Assembly: GCF_014646195.1 (NCBI RefSeq)
Contig: NZ_BMMZ01000005.1
Span: 294,368-358,367, forward strand
Source: Microlunatus endophyticus
GTDB taxonomy: Bacteria; Actinomycetota; Actinomycetes; Propionibacteriales; Propionibacteriaceae
DNA: 64,000 nucleotides
Direction of reading: 5' to 3'
The first letter of the stretch is position 1, and each line of letters begins with the position of its first letter. The notes under the pieces are model-generated. The model saw only the letters and a program-made list of their open reading frames with translations, made no database searches and was not told the DNA's origin. The translations under genes and the position numbers were made by a program. This document shows, piece after piece, positions 25,742-33,892 of the stretch.

Positions 25742-28306
25742 TCAGCCCGCGTGGCCGGCGAAGCCGCGGACGACGAGATCGTCGGGCATGAAGGCATCCT
25801 GCGGGCCCTGGACGGCAATCGATACGCGGCCGCCCGGCGGCAGGTCGAAGTAGTTGTCGCTGAACCGGACTTCCGGGTGCGGCGACGGCAGGTGCACGAA
25901 ATAGGCGTAGCCCTGCGACTCGACCTCGACCGTTGCCGATCCGGGACCGATCGGCGTGACGGTCCAGGTCAGTCCGGTCGGCCCGAACGGAACATCTTTG
26001 ATCTCGCCGAAGAACAGCCGGTTGGTCGGGAAGCCGTCGCCCTCGACCCAGGCGAAGCTGCCCGGGTCCTGATCATCGTCGGTGGTCCAGACGACCCGGG
26101 AGTCGCCCGGAGCGAGCTCGGCACTGAAGTCCTGCTGGGTGCGGATCGTGCCGTCGAAACCCTGGATGCGTAGCGATCCGCTCACCGAGACCCCGCCACC
26201 GGAGTTGGACAGCCACAACTCCAGCCGACCGTCCTGCTGAAGAAAACTGGCCAGCACCGGCGCGTACGCACGCCGGGCGAAGTAGTAACTGGCCTTCGGC
26301 ACCAGATCATGATCAACGACCGACCAGCTGAAGCCGGGCCAGACGTCGTTGAACTGCCAGATCAGCGTGCCGCTGCAGTGCGGCTGGCGGCGCCGGTAAT
26401 GCTCGATGCCGAATTTGAGTCCCTCAGCCTGTGACGCCATCGTGAAGTCGACATACTGCTCCAGGTTCTGGGGCAGACCGGTGACGATCTCCAGGACCGG
26501 ATCGTGCTTGTTCTTCGGATTGTCCTTGTTGTGCGCATCGAAGGACTGGCTGTGCACCGCCAGCTGGTCACGCGGGATCCAGCGTTCCAGCGTGGCCAGC
26601 TCGGGCGAGGCGTGGATGCCGAATTCGCTGATGAACTTGCCTTTGTCGGCTGCGTACCGGCGGTAGAGCCGGGACTCGCCGACGCTGGCGAAGTCACCGC
26701 CGCCGGCGCCCATGTCCAGCCCGTGCCAGACCTCCCACGCGTGTCGATCGCCGTCTCGTACGCCGTTGGCCGCCATCCAGCCCTCGGCCTCGTCCTCACC
26801 CCACGGGCTGCCCGGCCAGTACGGCGTCGTCGGATCCAGTCGCTCAACGGTCTCGGGCAGGATCTTGTAGAAGAAGTCCCAGCCCCAGTTGCCTGGATCG
26901 TAATTCTGGTAGGCGAAACCGTGCAGTACCTGCACCTCGTTGTTGCCCGACCAGAGCGCGATGCTGGCCCGGTTGCGCAGCCGGCGCACCTGGAAGTCGG
27001 CCTCCAGGGCGATCTCGCGGGCCAGCGTCTCGTCCTGGCTCGGGTAATCCACGCAGGCGAACATGAAGTCCTGCCAGACCAGCACGCCGGCCACATCGCA
27101 AGCGCGGTAGAAGGCGTCGTGCTCGTAGATCCCGCCACCCCAGATCCGCAGCATGGTCATGCCGCCCTCCTGGGCCAGGCCGACCAGCTTCCGGTAGTGC
27201 TGCGGGCTGACCGAGCCGACCAGCATGCTGGCCGGCAGCCATGCGGCTCCGCGGGCGAAGATCGGCACCCCGTTGAGGACAAATCGGAACATCCTTCCGC
27301 CCTCCGGATCCTCCGACCGGTCGAGGGCGATCGTGCGTAGCCCGATCTGGTCGTCGACACTGTCCAGCAGGGAGTCCGCCGAGCGCAGCTCCAGGCGTAC
27401 GGCGTAGAGGTTGGGGACGTCGAGATCGTGGGTCCACCACAGCTCGGCGTTGTCGATCATGATCGTCTCCCGGGCGACACCGCCCGTGACCGGGATGTCG
27501 ATCATGGTCGTCGCGCCGGACGGCGCGACCAAGCTGCCGGTGATCCGCAGCGGCGCGGTGGTGCGAAAGGCGTCCACCTCGACCTCGATCGTGACCTCGG
27601 CGGCGCCGTCGATGATCGCGTCGGTCCGGACGTGATGATCTTCGATCGCCGCCTCGGTCTCGGTGATCAACTCAACGGGTCGCCAGATGCCGATCGACGG
27701 CGCCCTGGGCCCGAAATCCCATCCCCACGAGAAAGTCGCCTTGCGGCGCAAGGTGGCCAGCGGCAGCTCGGCCGGCATCCCGCCGTCGGCCGGCCGATCG
27801 TCGCCCTCGGGCTGCTCTGGGGCGATGGCTGCCATCAGGTCACCCAGCCGACTGAAAAGATCGGCAACGTTGGGCGGCGTCTCCAGGCCCGCGAGCGGAG
27901 GCGAGAATCTGATCACCAGCTCGTGATCATGGACGGTCTCGAGCCGGTCCGTGAGGTCGAAGATCGCCGGGCGGAACATGTTCTCGTGGTGGCCGAGCAG
28001 CTCACCGTCCAGCCAGAGATCGGCGACCGTATCCAGGCCGTGGAGGACCAGCCGTATCCGGTCACCGGCGACCCGATCCTCCGGTCCGGTGATCGTGGTC
28101 CGGAACCACCAGTCGCGCTCCTCGACCCAGCGGACCGCCTGCTCGTTGCGGTCGGCGTACGGGTGCTCGATCTGCCCGGCCGCGAGCAGCGACTCGTGGA
28201 CACCGCCGGGCACCACCGCCGGGATCCAGCCGGTCTCCGGTCGGTCGCCACCGACCTTGCTCGGCGCGACCTCGAATCCCTCGATCGCCTGGATCGACCG
28301 TGCCAT
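25742..28306 (-). CDS. Beta-mannosidase, glycoside hydrolase family 2, 854 aa
   Basis: Removes terminal beta-mannose from mannooligosaccharides or N-glycan cores; cytoplasmic, no signal peptide. GH2 layout: sugar-binding beta domain (WIPAVVPGGVHESLLAAGQI, DWWFRTTI), immunoglobulin-like domain (GLRTIALDRSEDPEGG) and the TIM barrel. The acid/base Glu is E457 in ALWSGNNEVQ and the nucleophile E561 in KFISEFGIHASPELATLE. TLIWQFNDVWPGFSWSVVDH is diagnostic for beta-mannosidases as opposed to beta-galactosidases. ATG at 28306 (AAGGGAG upstream) is chosen; the frame extends into the divergent tetR promoter. Likely repressed by that TetR protein. Confidence 0.92.
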   Translation of the reverse strand: MARSIQAIEGFEVAPSKVGGDRPETGWIPAVVPGGVHESLLAAGQIEHPYADRNEQAVRWVEERDWWFRTTITGPEDRVAGDRIRLVLHGLDTVADLWLDGELLGHHENMFRPAIFDLTDRLETVHDHELVIRFSPPLAGLETPPNVADLFSRLGDLMAAIAPEQPEGDDRPADGGMPAELPLATLRRKATFSWGWDFGPRAPSIGIWRPVELITETEAAIEDHHVRTDAIIDGAAEVTIEVEVDAFRTTAPLRITGSLVAPSGATTMIDIPVTGGVARETIMIDNAELWWTHDLDVPNLYAVRLELRSADSLLDSVDDQIGLRTIALDRSEDPEGGRMFRFVLNGVPIFARGAAWLPASMLVGSVSPQHYRKLVGLAQEGGMTMLRIWGGGIYEHDAFYRACDVAGVLVWQDFMFACVDYPSQDETLAREIALEADFQVRRLRNRASIALWSGNNEVQVLHGFAYQNYDPGNWGWDFFYKILPETVERLDPTTPYWPGSPWGEDEAEGWMAANGVRDGDRHAWEVWHGLDMGAGGGDFASVGESRLYRRYAADKGKFISEFGIHASPELATLERWIPRDQLAVHSQSFDAHNKDNPKNKHDPVLEIVTGLPQNLEQYVDFTMASQAEGLKFGIEHYRRRQPHCSGTLIWQFNDVWPGFSWSVVDHDLVPKASYYFARRAYAPVLASFLQQDGRLELWLSNSGGGVSVSGSLRIQGFDGTIRTQQDFSAELAPGDSRVVWTTDDDQDPGSFAWVEGDGFPTNRLFFGEIKDVPFGPTGLTWTVTPIGPGSATVEVESQGYAYFVHLPSPHPEVRFSDNYFDLPPGGRVSIAVQGPQDAFMPDDLVVRGFAGHAG

Positions 28307-28356
28307 GTCCACTCCCTTGTGCTCCATCGCTGACACGCCGACTGTAGCGACAAATT

Positions 28357-28397
28357 GGGACATCTTCCCGTTTCGGACAGATTCCCACTTGTACGAT
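28357..28397. promoter_or_regulatory. Direct-repeat operator and leaderless promoter between beta-mannosidase and tetR
   Basis: GGGACATCTTCCC (28357-28369) and CGGACAGATTCCC (28374-28386) are near-identical units 17 bp apart in the 97-bp divergent gap. TACGAT (28392-28397) stands 6 bases before the tetR ATG and would serve as its -10 box, giving a leaderless transcript. Confidence 0.45.
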
Positions 28398-28403
28398 TCC
28401 GGA

Positions 28404-29003
28404 ATGGGACTCCGCGAGCGCAAGGCCGAGCGCACTCGGGCCGCACTGCATACTGCGGTGATCGAGCTGGCCGAGCAGTATGGCTACGAAGCAGTCACTG
28501 TCGAGCAGATCGCGACGCACGCCGAGGTGGGCACCTCGACGCTCTACCGCTATTTCCCCAGCAAGGACGCGATCCTGCTGGCTCCGATCGCCGACTCGGT
28601 CGGCTCCTTGGCGGCCCGGCTGGACTCCAGGCCACCCGACGAGTCGCTGGAGACTGCGCTGGAGGCCACAGTCCAAGACGAGTTGCGCGCCCAGCAGGCG
28701 GTCCGCGACCAGGTCGCCCGGCTCCGGGCGCAGTTGGACACCGCGCCCGGCCCCCGGGCCAGGCTTTGGGACCTGTTGGCCCAGCAGCGCGGCCTGCTGG
28801 AGGCGGCGATCGCCCGCCGGGCGGGAGTGCCCGAGCGAGAGCTCTGGGTCTGCCTGACCGCCCACCAGGCAACGACGATCATCCACATCGCCCTCGATCG
28901 CGAGCGGACCGCCGGCGACACGACGCCGTACGACGAGCTGGCCGAACAGCTCATCGACCTGCTGGCCGCGCAGTCTGCCGGGTCGACGGCGACCCGGCGG
29001 TGA
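28404..29003 (+). CDS. TetR-family transcriptional regulator, 199 aa
   Basis: One-component repressor. N-terminal helix-turn-helix: RKAERTRAALHTAVIELAEQ, YEAVTVEQIATHAEVGTSTL, YRYFPSKDAILL. The C-terminal ligand domain is divergent (AcrR-like, with RARLWDLLAQQRGLLEAAIARR). ATG at 28404 gives MGLRERKAER; no ribosome site precedes it, but a -10-like TACGAT does, suggesting a leaderless mRNA. Divergent from the beta-mannosidase across a repeat-containing gap, so it probably controls itself and that gene. Convergent with the aldo/keto reductase with one base between stops. Confidence 0.9.
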   Translation: MGLRERKAERTRAALHTAVIELAEQYGYEAVTVEQIATHAEVGTSTLYRYFPSKDAILLAPIADSVGSLAARLDSRPPDESLETALEATVQDELRAQQAVRDQVARLRAQLDTAPGPRARLWDLLAQQRGLLEAAIARRAGVPERELWVCLTAHQATTIIHIALDRERTAGDTTPYDELAEQLIDLLAAQSAGSTATRR

Positions 29004-29004
29004 G

Positions 29005-29976
29005 TCAGCGCGGGAGCTCGGCCGCGTACCGCGGAGTGTAGGGAGCCTCCAGCTTGGCGATCTCCTCATCGGTGAGCTGGATGTCCAGCGACGCGATCGC
29101 ATCGGTCAGGTGCTGCGGCCTGCCCATCCCGACGATCGGCGCGGTCACCACCGGGTTGGCACTGACCCAGGCGAGTGCGACCTGAGCGGCCGGAACACCA
29201 CGGGCGTTGGCGACCTCCAGGACGGCTTCGACGAGCTGCCGATCGCTTTCCTGGTAGAGATTCTGGCCGAAGGCGTCGGTCTCGGAGCGCTTGGTCGACT
29301 CCTCCCACGGCCGGGTCAACCGGCCACGGGCCAGCGGGCTCCACGGGATCACGCCGACACCTTGATCATCGCAGAGCGGAAACATCTCCCGCTCCTCCTC
29401 ACGGGCCAGCAGGTTGTAATGGTTCTGCATGCTGACGAACGGCGTCCAGCCGTTGATCATCGCCGTGTACTGGGCTTTGCTGAACTGCCAGGCGTACATC
29501 GAGGAGGCGCCGATGTAGCGGGCCTTTCCGGCCTTGACCACCTCGTGCAGCGCCTCCATAGTCTCCTCGATGGGCACGACGGGGTCGAAGCGGTGGATCT
29601 GGTAGAGGTCGACGTAATCGGTGCCCAGCCGGCGCAGCGAGTTGTCGATCTCCTGCAGGATCGCCTTGCGGGACAGTCCCTGTCCGTTCGGGCCCTCGCT
29701 CATCCGTCCGTGCACCTTGGTGGCCAGCACGATGTTGTCCCGGTTCCCGAAGTCCCTCAGCGCCCGGCCGGTGATCTCCTCACTGGTGCCGGCGGCGTAC
29801 ACATTGGCGGTGTCGAAGAAGTTGATCCCGGCTTCGATCGCCTGCTTGATCAGCGGGCGGGCCTCGTCCTCCTCGATGGTCCACGGGCGGCCCTTGGTCG
29901 GATCACCCCAGGACATGCAGCCGACGCAGATCGGCGAGACCTCGAGGCCGGTGTTCCCCAGTCGTACGTAATCCAT
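29005..29976 (-). CDS. Aldo/keto reductase, 323 aa
   Basis: NADPH-dependent carbonyl reductase, (beta/alpha)8 barrel, cytoplasmic. The catalytic tetrad is visible: D and Y in [19 protein letters not shown] (Asp, Tyr), Lys in IVLATKVHG, His in [13 protein letters not shown] binding: [25 protein letters not shown]. Length and the YAAGTSEE motif place it near the AKR11/YajO group (1-deoxyxylulose-5-phosphate-synthesis-like reductases of broad specificity). ATG at 29976 follows GGGGAG by 8 bases; an ATG two codons upstream is too close to it. Monocistronic. Confidence 0.92.
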   Translation of the reverse strand: MDYVRLGNTGLEVSPICVGCMSWGDPTKGRPWTIEEDEARPLIKQAIEAGINFFDTANVYAAGTSEEITGRALRDFGNRDNIVLATKVHGRMSEGPNGQGLSRKAILQEIDNSLRRLGTDYVDLYQIHRFDPVVPIEETMEALHEVVKAGKARYIGASSMYAWQFSKAQYTAMINGWTPFVSMQNHYNLLAREEEREMFPLCDDQGVGVIPWSPLARGRLTRPWEESTKRSETDAFGQNLYQESDRQLVEAVLEVANARGVPAAQVALAWVSANPVVTAPIVGMGRPQHLTDAIASLDIQLTDEEIAKLEAPYTPRYAAELPR

Positions 29977-30092
29977 GATCATCTCCCCAACTCGTGGATC
30001 GGGTGTTTCCGCGACCTCGGCCTGCAACCGGGCGTGACCCGACCAGACACTACGGTAGTTGGACGCGGTCGGGCACGGGAAAGGCAGCCACC

Positions 30093-30305
30093 ATGTTCAA
30101 CATCTTCGGCGATCGGGTCATGCGCTGTTCGAACAACCATCTGTTCGTGGCGACCCAGGGCTCCCGGCTGTTCAGCTCGATCCACCTCGGCCCGTTCCGG
30201 GTGATGCAGTGCCCGCTCGACGGCAAGGTGGGGATGTGCGGCAACGTTGACGCCAACTCCCTCAGCCCGCAGCAGTTGGAAGAGGCCTCCCACTACCGGG
30301 CCTGA
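30093..30305 (+). CDS. Small Cys/His-containing protein, 70 aa
   Basis: Not recognised by name. MFNIFGDRVMRCSNNHLFVA followed by FRVMQCPLDGKVGMC suggests a small metal-binding fold: C12-x4-H at the N-terminus and a C-P-x3-K...C pair later, like a shortened treble clef that once read a zinc ribbon. The end (NVDANSLSPQQLEEASHYRA) is helical and polar. ATG at 30093 with GGAAAGG 8 bases upstream. The stop codon lies inside a 14-bp palindrome that looks like a terminator. Confidence 0.65.
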   Translation: MFNIFGDRVMRCSNNHLFVATQGSRLFSSIHLGPFRVMQCPLDGKVGMCGNVDANSLSPQQLEEASHYRA

Positions 30306-30315
30306 TCAGGCCTTT
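30299..30315 (+). terminator. Probable intrinsic terminator overlapping the stop of the 70-aa gene
   Basis: GGCCTGATCAGGCC (30299-30312) is a perfect palindrome that folds as a 5-bp GC-rich stem with a GATC loop, followed by TTT. It contains the TGA stop codon of the small gene. Confidence 0.4.
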
Positions 30316-30357
30316 CCCGGATGGTCCGCCCGCACTTCGCGTGGCACTATCGGGATC

Positions 30358-30750
30358 ATGAGATGGATCCTGCGGCTGCTCGCCAATGCCGCCGCCCTCG
30401 CGGTCGCGACCTGGCTGCTCAGCGGCATCACGCTGACCGCACACGGGACCTGGCACCGCATCCTGGTGATGCTGGTGGTCGCACTGATCTTCGGCATCAT
30501 CAACGCGATCGTGAAACCGATCTTCAAATTCGTCACGCTGCCGATCCTGCTCCTGACACTCGGACTGTTCCTGTTGGTGATCAACGCGCTGTTGTTGATG
30601 CTGACCTCCTGGCTGTCCGGACAACTCGGCATCGGTTGGCACGTCGAGGGTTTCTGGACCGCGGTTGTCGGTGCGTTGATCGTCTCCATCGTCAGTTGGT
30701 TGCTGAACACGTTCCTTCATGATCGGGACGAGGACCGGGCCCGCCGGTGA
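30358..30750 (+). CDS. Phage-holin-superfamily IV / DUF360-like membrane protein, 130 aa
   Basis: Small four-helix membrane protein (PF04020-type, YvlD-like) of unknown role. Helices: LLANAAALAVATWLLSGITL, RILVMLVVALIFGIINAIVK, LPILLLTLGLFLLVINALLL, FWTAVVGALIVSIVSWLLNT. The G-I-I-N-A-x-V-K-P motif (FGIINAIVKPIFKF) and TLPILLLTLGLFLLVINAL are the family signature. ATG at 30358 lacks a ribosome site; CACTAT 8 bases before could be a -10 box. Its end overlaps the phosphatase gene by 4 bp (GTGA), so the two are co-translated. The name holin is a family label and no lytic genes are near. Confidence 0.88.
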   Translation: MRWILRLLANAAALAVATWLLSGITLTAHGTWHRILVMLVVALIFGIINAIVKPIFKFVTLPILLLTLGLFLLVINALLLMLTSWLSGQLGIGWHVEGFWTAVVGALIVSIVSWLLNTFLHDRDEDRARR

Positions 30751-31247
30751 CAGCATCCGAACGGCCCGTCGAAGTGATCTTCGTCTGCTGGGGCAATATC
30801 TGCCGCTCGCCGATCGCCGAACGGGTCGCCGAGCAGCAGGCGGAGCGAGCCGGCCTGTCCGGCGTCAGGTTCGCCAGTGCGGCGACCAGCACCGAAGAAC
30901 TCGGCGATCCGATGGACCCACGCGCGGCCGCGGTGCTGCGCCGGCACGGCTATCGCGACGGTGATCATGTCGCCCGCCAGATCACCAAGGACGAGATCGC
31001 CGACGCAGACCTGGTAATCGCGATGGAGCCGCTGCACATCGACCGGATGCGTCGGCTCGGTGATGTCGACACCGCCCTGGACGAAGATCGGATGGCGCTG
31101 CTGACCGATTTCGATCCGGACGCGACGCCCGGGTCCGGCGTACCGGATCCCTGGTACGGCGGGCCGGCGGGATTCGAGGACACCCTGGCTGCCGTCGAGG
31201 CCGCGATCCCCGGGGTTCTGGACCGGGTCCGGGAGTTGCAGGACTGA
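30747..31247 (+). CDS. Low-molecular-weight protein-tyrosine phosphatase, 166 aa
   Basis: Removes phosphate from tyrosine on proteins, or arsenate-like substrates in related enzymes. The P-loop C14-WGNICR20-SP has the C-x5-R signature, with Trp after the catalytic Cys as in PtpA-type enzymes (FVCWGNICRSPIAERV). The general acid is D134 in VPDPWYGG. ADLVIAMEPLHIDRMRR is the conserved second helix. GTG/ATG start overlaps the membrane-protein gene by 4 bp and the next small gene starts one base after the stop, a three-gene operon. Confidence 0.93.
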   Translation: MTASERPVEVIFVCWGNICRSPIAERVAEQQAERAGLSGVRFASAATSTEELGDPMDPRAAAVLRRHGYRDGDHVARQITKDEIADADLVIAMEPLHIDRMRRLGDVDTALDEDRMALLTDFDPDATPGSGVPDPWYGGPAGFEDTLAAVEAAIPGVLDRVRELQD

Positions 31248-31248
31248 C

Positions 31249-31605
31249 ATGGACCGCGGGCGACCTCGCCGACGACCAACTATGAACGCTGACAGGGAGC
31301 CTTTCCCGCCAGAGACCCTAGGGGTCGCGATCGCAGCCTTCCTCGGATGGAAAGTGGACCGACGGCCCGGCTCTCATGCGGACGCGGTGATGCGTCTGGC
31401 CCCCGAAGGCCACGAGCAGTCACTGCTGTCCGCAGTCAAGGAAGCCATCGCTCGCTCAGATGCTGTTCGGCTGAGCGATGAAGTCTGGGCGGGAACGGAA
31501 TATGGAAACAGGCTCAAGGCTGCCTTGCACGCTCAGCAGCCTGACTTGACGGATGAAGCCGTTGGCGCACTCGCCTCGCGTCTCGCGTACCTGCAGTTCA
31601 ACTGA
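31249..31605 (+). CDS. Uncharacterised small protein, 118 aa
   Basis: No family recognised. The core (about residues 24-118) looks like a small alpha-rich domain: PETLGVAIAAFLGWKVDRRP, LLSAVKEAIARSDAVRL, LTDEAVGALASRLAYLQFN. ATG at 31249 has AGGA 5 bases upstream and follows the phosphatase stop by one base; the ATG at 31282 lacks a ribosome site. The Arg-rich first 11 residues may therefore be real or an over-extension. Third gene of the DUF360-phosphatase operon. Confidence 0.55.
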   Translation: MDRGRPRRRPTMNADREPFPPETLGVAIAAFLGWKVDRRPGSHADAVMRLAPEGHEQSLLSAVKEAIARSDAVRLSDEVWAGTEYGNRLKAALHAQQPDLTDEAVGALASRLAYLQFN

Positions 31606-31629
31606 AGGGCTCGGACAAAAGGTGCCCTT
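31605..31629 (+). terminator. Weak hairpin after the small operon
   Basis: AAGGGC (31605-31610) and GCCCTT (31624-31629) pair around a 13-base loop directly at the stop of the 118-aa gene. There is no T-run, so termination is only possible. The following 230 bp to 31859 hold no supported gene. Confidence 0.3.
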
Positions 31630-31859
31630 CGGCGTCAATACGATGAGAGGCCACTCAGTGAACGAGCTGAGCGATGGTATCCGTGCCTACGTGGGATACG
31701 ACCGCGGCGTCGCGTCGCCGGGGCGGTTCCCGAACGCGTAAAGCCGTGTACTGGAAGCACGAGGAGAGAAAGCCGGACTTCGTGCCACGCCCCCACCATG
31801 TCTATCGTCAACGGCACGCGTCCGGGGCCAGAGCGGAAAAGCGCCCAGCACGGCTGAGT

Positions 31860-32306
31860 TCAGCCGAACGAGTGCCGCTCGACCTGGGCGGTCGCCCGTT
31901 CCAGAACGCGGATGGCCGTCGCCACCTCGCCGGCGTCGACACCTTCCAGCGCCACCGTCCGGACTTCGGCGAAAGGGTCGGGCAGCTTCTTCCACACGCT
32001 CCGGCCGGCATCGGTCAGCATGACGAGTCTTTGGCGCTGGTCCGTCTCGGAGGGTGTCTGCTCAACCAGACCCTTCCGGACGAGCGTCGCCACGACGCCG
32101 CTGAGACTGGCGCGTTCGATGTGCAGCACACGACCGAGATCACGTTGCGAGGTAGGACCGCTGGTCGTGAGCTCGTACAGAACCGCCCACTGCGTCGAAC
32201 CGAGGCCATGCGGGCGCAGGACGGCCTCCACGGCAGCGCGGTTTGCGTAGTAGTACCGCTTGGCCCACGTGCCGATCGACGTCGGCTCGGGGGGCGGCTC
32301 GCTCAT
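31860..32306 (-). CDS. MarR-family transcriptional regulator, 148 aa
   Basis: Winged-helix dimeric regulator. Core: RPHGLGSTQWAVLYELTTSG, PTSQRDLGRVLHIERASLSG (recognition helix), VVATLVRKGLVEQTPSETDQ and RQRLVMLTDAGRSVWKKLPD (wing with D-x-R). ATG at 32306, 11 bp after the stop of the SDR gene, so the two form an operon and the regulator probably controls the promoter at 33088-33124. Ligand unknown; many MarR proteins next to oxidoreductases sense electrophiles or aromatic compounds. Confidence 0.92.
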   Translation of the reverse strand: MSEPPPEPTSIGTWAKRYYYANRAAVEAVLRPHGLGSTQWAVLYELTTSGPTSQRDLGRVLHIERASLSGVVATLVRKGLVEQTPSETDQRQRLVMLTDAGRSVWKKLPDPFAEVRTVALEGVDAGEVATAIRVLERATAQVERHSFG

Positions 32307-32317
32307 GCGGCCAGTAT

Positions 32318-33076
32318 TCACCAACCGATGGTGGTGTTCTCCCATCTGGTGAACGTCCCGGTGGGACCGTCCGGACCCAGCAGGCAGACGCGTACGACCT
32401 CGCGCGAACCGTCCTCGATCGACTCGGTGCCGGCGAAGCCGTTCAGATTGGTAGCGGTGAAGGCGGGCGAGACCAGGTTGACCTTGATATCGGTCGACTC
32501 CAGTTCGACCATCATCGCTAGCGTGATCGCGTTCTGTGCGGCCTTCGACGCGGGATAGACCGGGCCGAACATGGAGTGGTAGGGGTAGCCGGGATCTGCG
32601 TTGGCACTGAGCGATCCGACGCCGCTCGAGACGTTGACGATGCGGGCGTCGGACGACTTGCGCAGCAGCGGAAGCATCGCCTGGTAGACCGCGAGGGTGC
32701 CGAAGACGTTGGTCTCCCACACCGTACGGATCTCGTCCAGTGACGCAGTACTCGCCTTGTTGGCTGCCGCGTAGTCCTCGAGGAATTCGCCGTCGGCCGG
32801 ACGGCTGCGGGAGATCCCGGCGTTGTTGACCAGCAGGTCGAGGTGTCCGAACTCGTCGGCCACGCGGGCCGCGGCGGCCGCGATCGATTCGGCGTCCGTG
32901 ACGTCGATCTGGATCGCAGTCGCCCCGGCGCCGATCTGCTCGGCCGCAGCCTGGCCGCGCGCAAGGTCTCGTGATCCGACGAGGACCGTGACGTCGTGGG
33001 CGACAAGCTCCTTCGCCACCTGAAATCCGATTCCCTGGTTGGCCCCTGTCACAAGGGCGATACGTGATGATTCCAT
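32318..33076 (-). CDS. Short-chain dehydrogenase/reductase, 252 aa
   Basis: NAD(P)H-dependent oxidoreductase, classical SDR. Cofactor loop TGANQGIGFQVAKEL (TGxxxGIG) with VGSRD after strand 2, whose Arg favours NADPH; DVTD; NNAG in LLVNNAGISRSR. Catalytic Ser in NVSSGVGSLS and Tyr-x3-Lys in VYPASKAAQNA. The insert between (PGYPYHSMFGP) is typical of carbonyl-reductase-like SDRs. ATG 33076 follows GGAAGAGG. First gene of an operon with the MarR regulator; promoter overlaps a perfect 15-bp inverted repeat. Confidence 0.92.
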   Translation of the reverse strand: MESSRIALVTGANQGIGFQVAKELVAHDVTVLVGSRDLARGQAAAEQIGAGATAIQIDVTDAESIAAAAARVADEFGHLDLLVNNAGISRSRPADGEFLEDYAAANKASTASLDEIRTVWETNVFGTLAVYQAMLPLLRKSSDARIVNVSSGVGSLSANADPGYPYHSMFGPVYPASKAAQNAITLAMMVELESTDIKVNLVSPAFTATNLNGFAGTESIEDGSREVVRVCLLGPDGPTGTFTRWENTTIGW

Positions 33077-33087
33077 GAGTCCTCTTC

Positions 33088-33124
33088 CGTTTGGTACCGA
33101 ACAATTATCGTTCGGTACCAAACG
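33088..33124 (-). promoter_or_regulatory. Perfect 15-bp inverted repeat operator over the SDR-marR promoter
   Basis: CGTTTGGTACCGAAC (33088-33102), 7-bp centre AATTATC, GTTCGGTACCAAACG (33110-33124). Each arm is itself close to the palindrome TTYGGTACCRAA, so two regulator dimers could bind. On the minus strand GATAAT at the centre is a good -10 box, so binding would block RNA polymerase. The MarR protein of the operon is the obvious candidate, although a TetR-type protein is equally possible from the shape. Confidence 0.7.
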
Positions 33125-33244
33125 AAAATCAAGTGCAGTCGCAGTCTCGTAACTGTTTTGGAGACCGACCGTCGCTGTGTTTCGGGCCGCCCACAGAAGC
33201 AGCAACCTCGCTAACGTGGGGGCACTCACGAGAGGGCGACAACG

Positions 33245-33892
33245 ATGGACCAAACAGGCGACTCGATTGCTACTGTCGACGTCGCTCCCCGGCAGATCGA
33301 TCCGACCCTTCGTATGCAGATCTACGTCCAGGGCATCCTGGACGGTGCCTGCTTCCTCTACGCTCTGGCGAACGCGTACAAGGCTCTGACCGGCAAGAAG
33401 GTGACCCGGGAGCACTGGAATCGGGCGGTCGCGCGGTTGCCGGAGCCGGCGGAATTCCTCGGCGGGTCGGGGGCCACCCGGCTCAGCTATGGCGAGGCAG
33501 TACGGCACATCGATTCCACCCTGGACGCCTTCAGCGACTCGGGAGAGACCTTCAGGGTTGACCAACTCGACCCGGCTGCCGGAATCGTGAACCTGTGCCG
33601 TGCGGTCTCCTCCGATAGCGTGGTGATCTTCCCGTACGGAGGACAGACGGAGTTTCAGCACTTGTCATCGCACATGGTGTGCGGGGTCGCGGTCAGCGAC
33701 GGTCCTCCGATGAGGTTGCACCTCGCGTGCTCGTTCGCATTCTGGAGCCGGTATCTGAAGTCCGGCGACTACTTCGAGCGTCACCATCCAGACCTCGGTC
33801 GTTGGTCGAACGACTCGGTCCAACCCGATAGTGAGGTCGTGATCGCACCGAACTTCCGCTGGAAGGTCACGCTTGGAGGACCGCACAGTTGA
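33245..33892 (+). CDS. Uncharacterised protein with papain-fold-like Cys/His, 215 aa
   Basis: No named family recognised. GILDGACFLYALANAYKALT (Cys36) resembles the catalytic-Cys helix of C39/papain-like proteins, where DxxxCxxxAxANAY starts a helix. HLSSHMVCGVAVS (His143) followed by a beta strand resembles the His of the same fold. A third catalytic residue is not obvious. No signal peptide. Its stop overlaps the transglutaminase-like gene by 4 bp (TTGA), so the two are made together, with the phosphotransferase next. It could be a peptidase or an inactive relative acting on a small peptide. A start at 33245 with AGAGGGCGACAACG upstream fits. Confidence 0.6.
   Translation: MDQTGDSIATVDVAPRQIDPTLRMQIYVQGILDGACFLYALANAYKALTGKKVTREHWNRAVARLPEPAEFLGGSGATRLSYGEAVRHIDSTLDAFSDSGETFRVDQLDPAAGIVNLCRAVSSDSVVIFPYGGQTEFQHLSSHMVCGVAVSDGPPMRLHLACSFAFWSRYLKSGDYFERHHPDLGRWSNDSVQPDSEVVIAPNFRWKVTLGGPHS

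Noticed and set aside
30358..30750. Holin label suggesting a prophage
   Set aside because: Family name only; no phage genes in the surroundings and it overlaps a phosphatase gene.
31630..31859. Possible tRNA or small gene in the gap before the MarR gene
   Set aside because: No cloverleaf fold or protein-like frame could be found by reading both strands.
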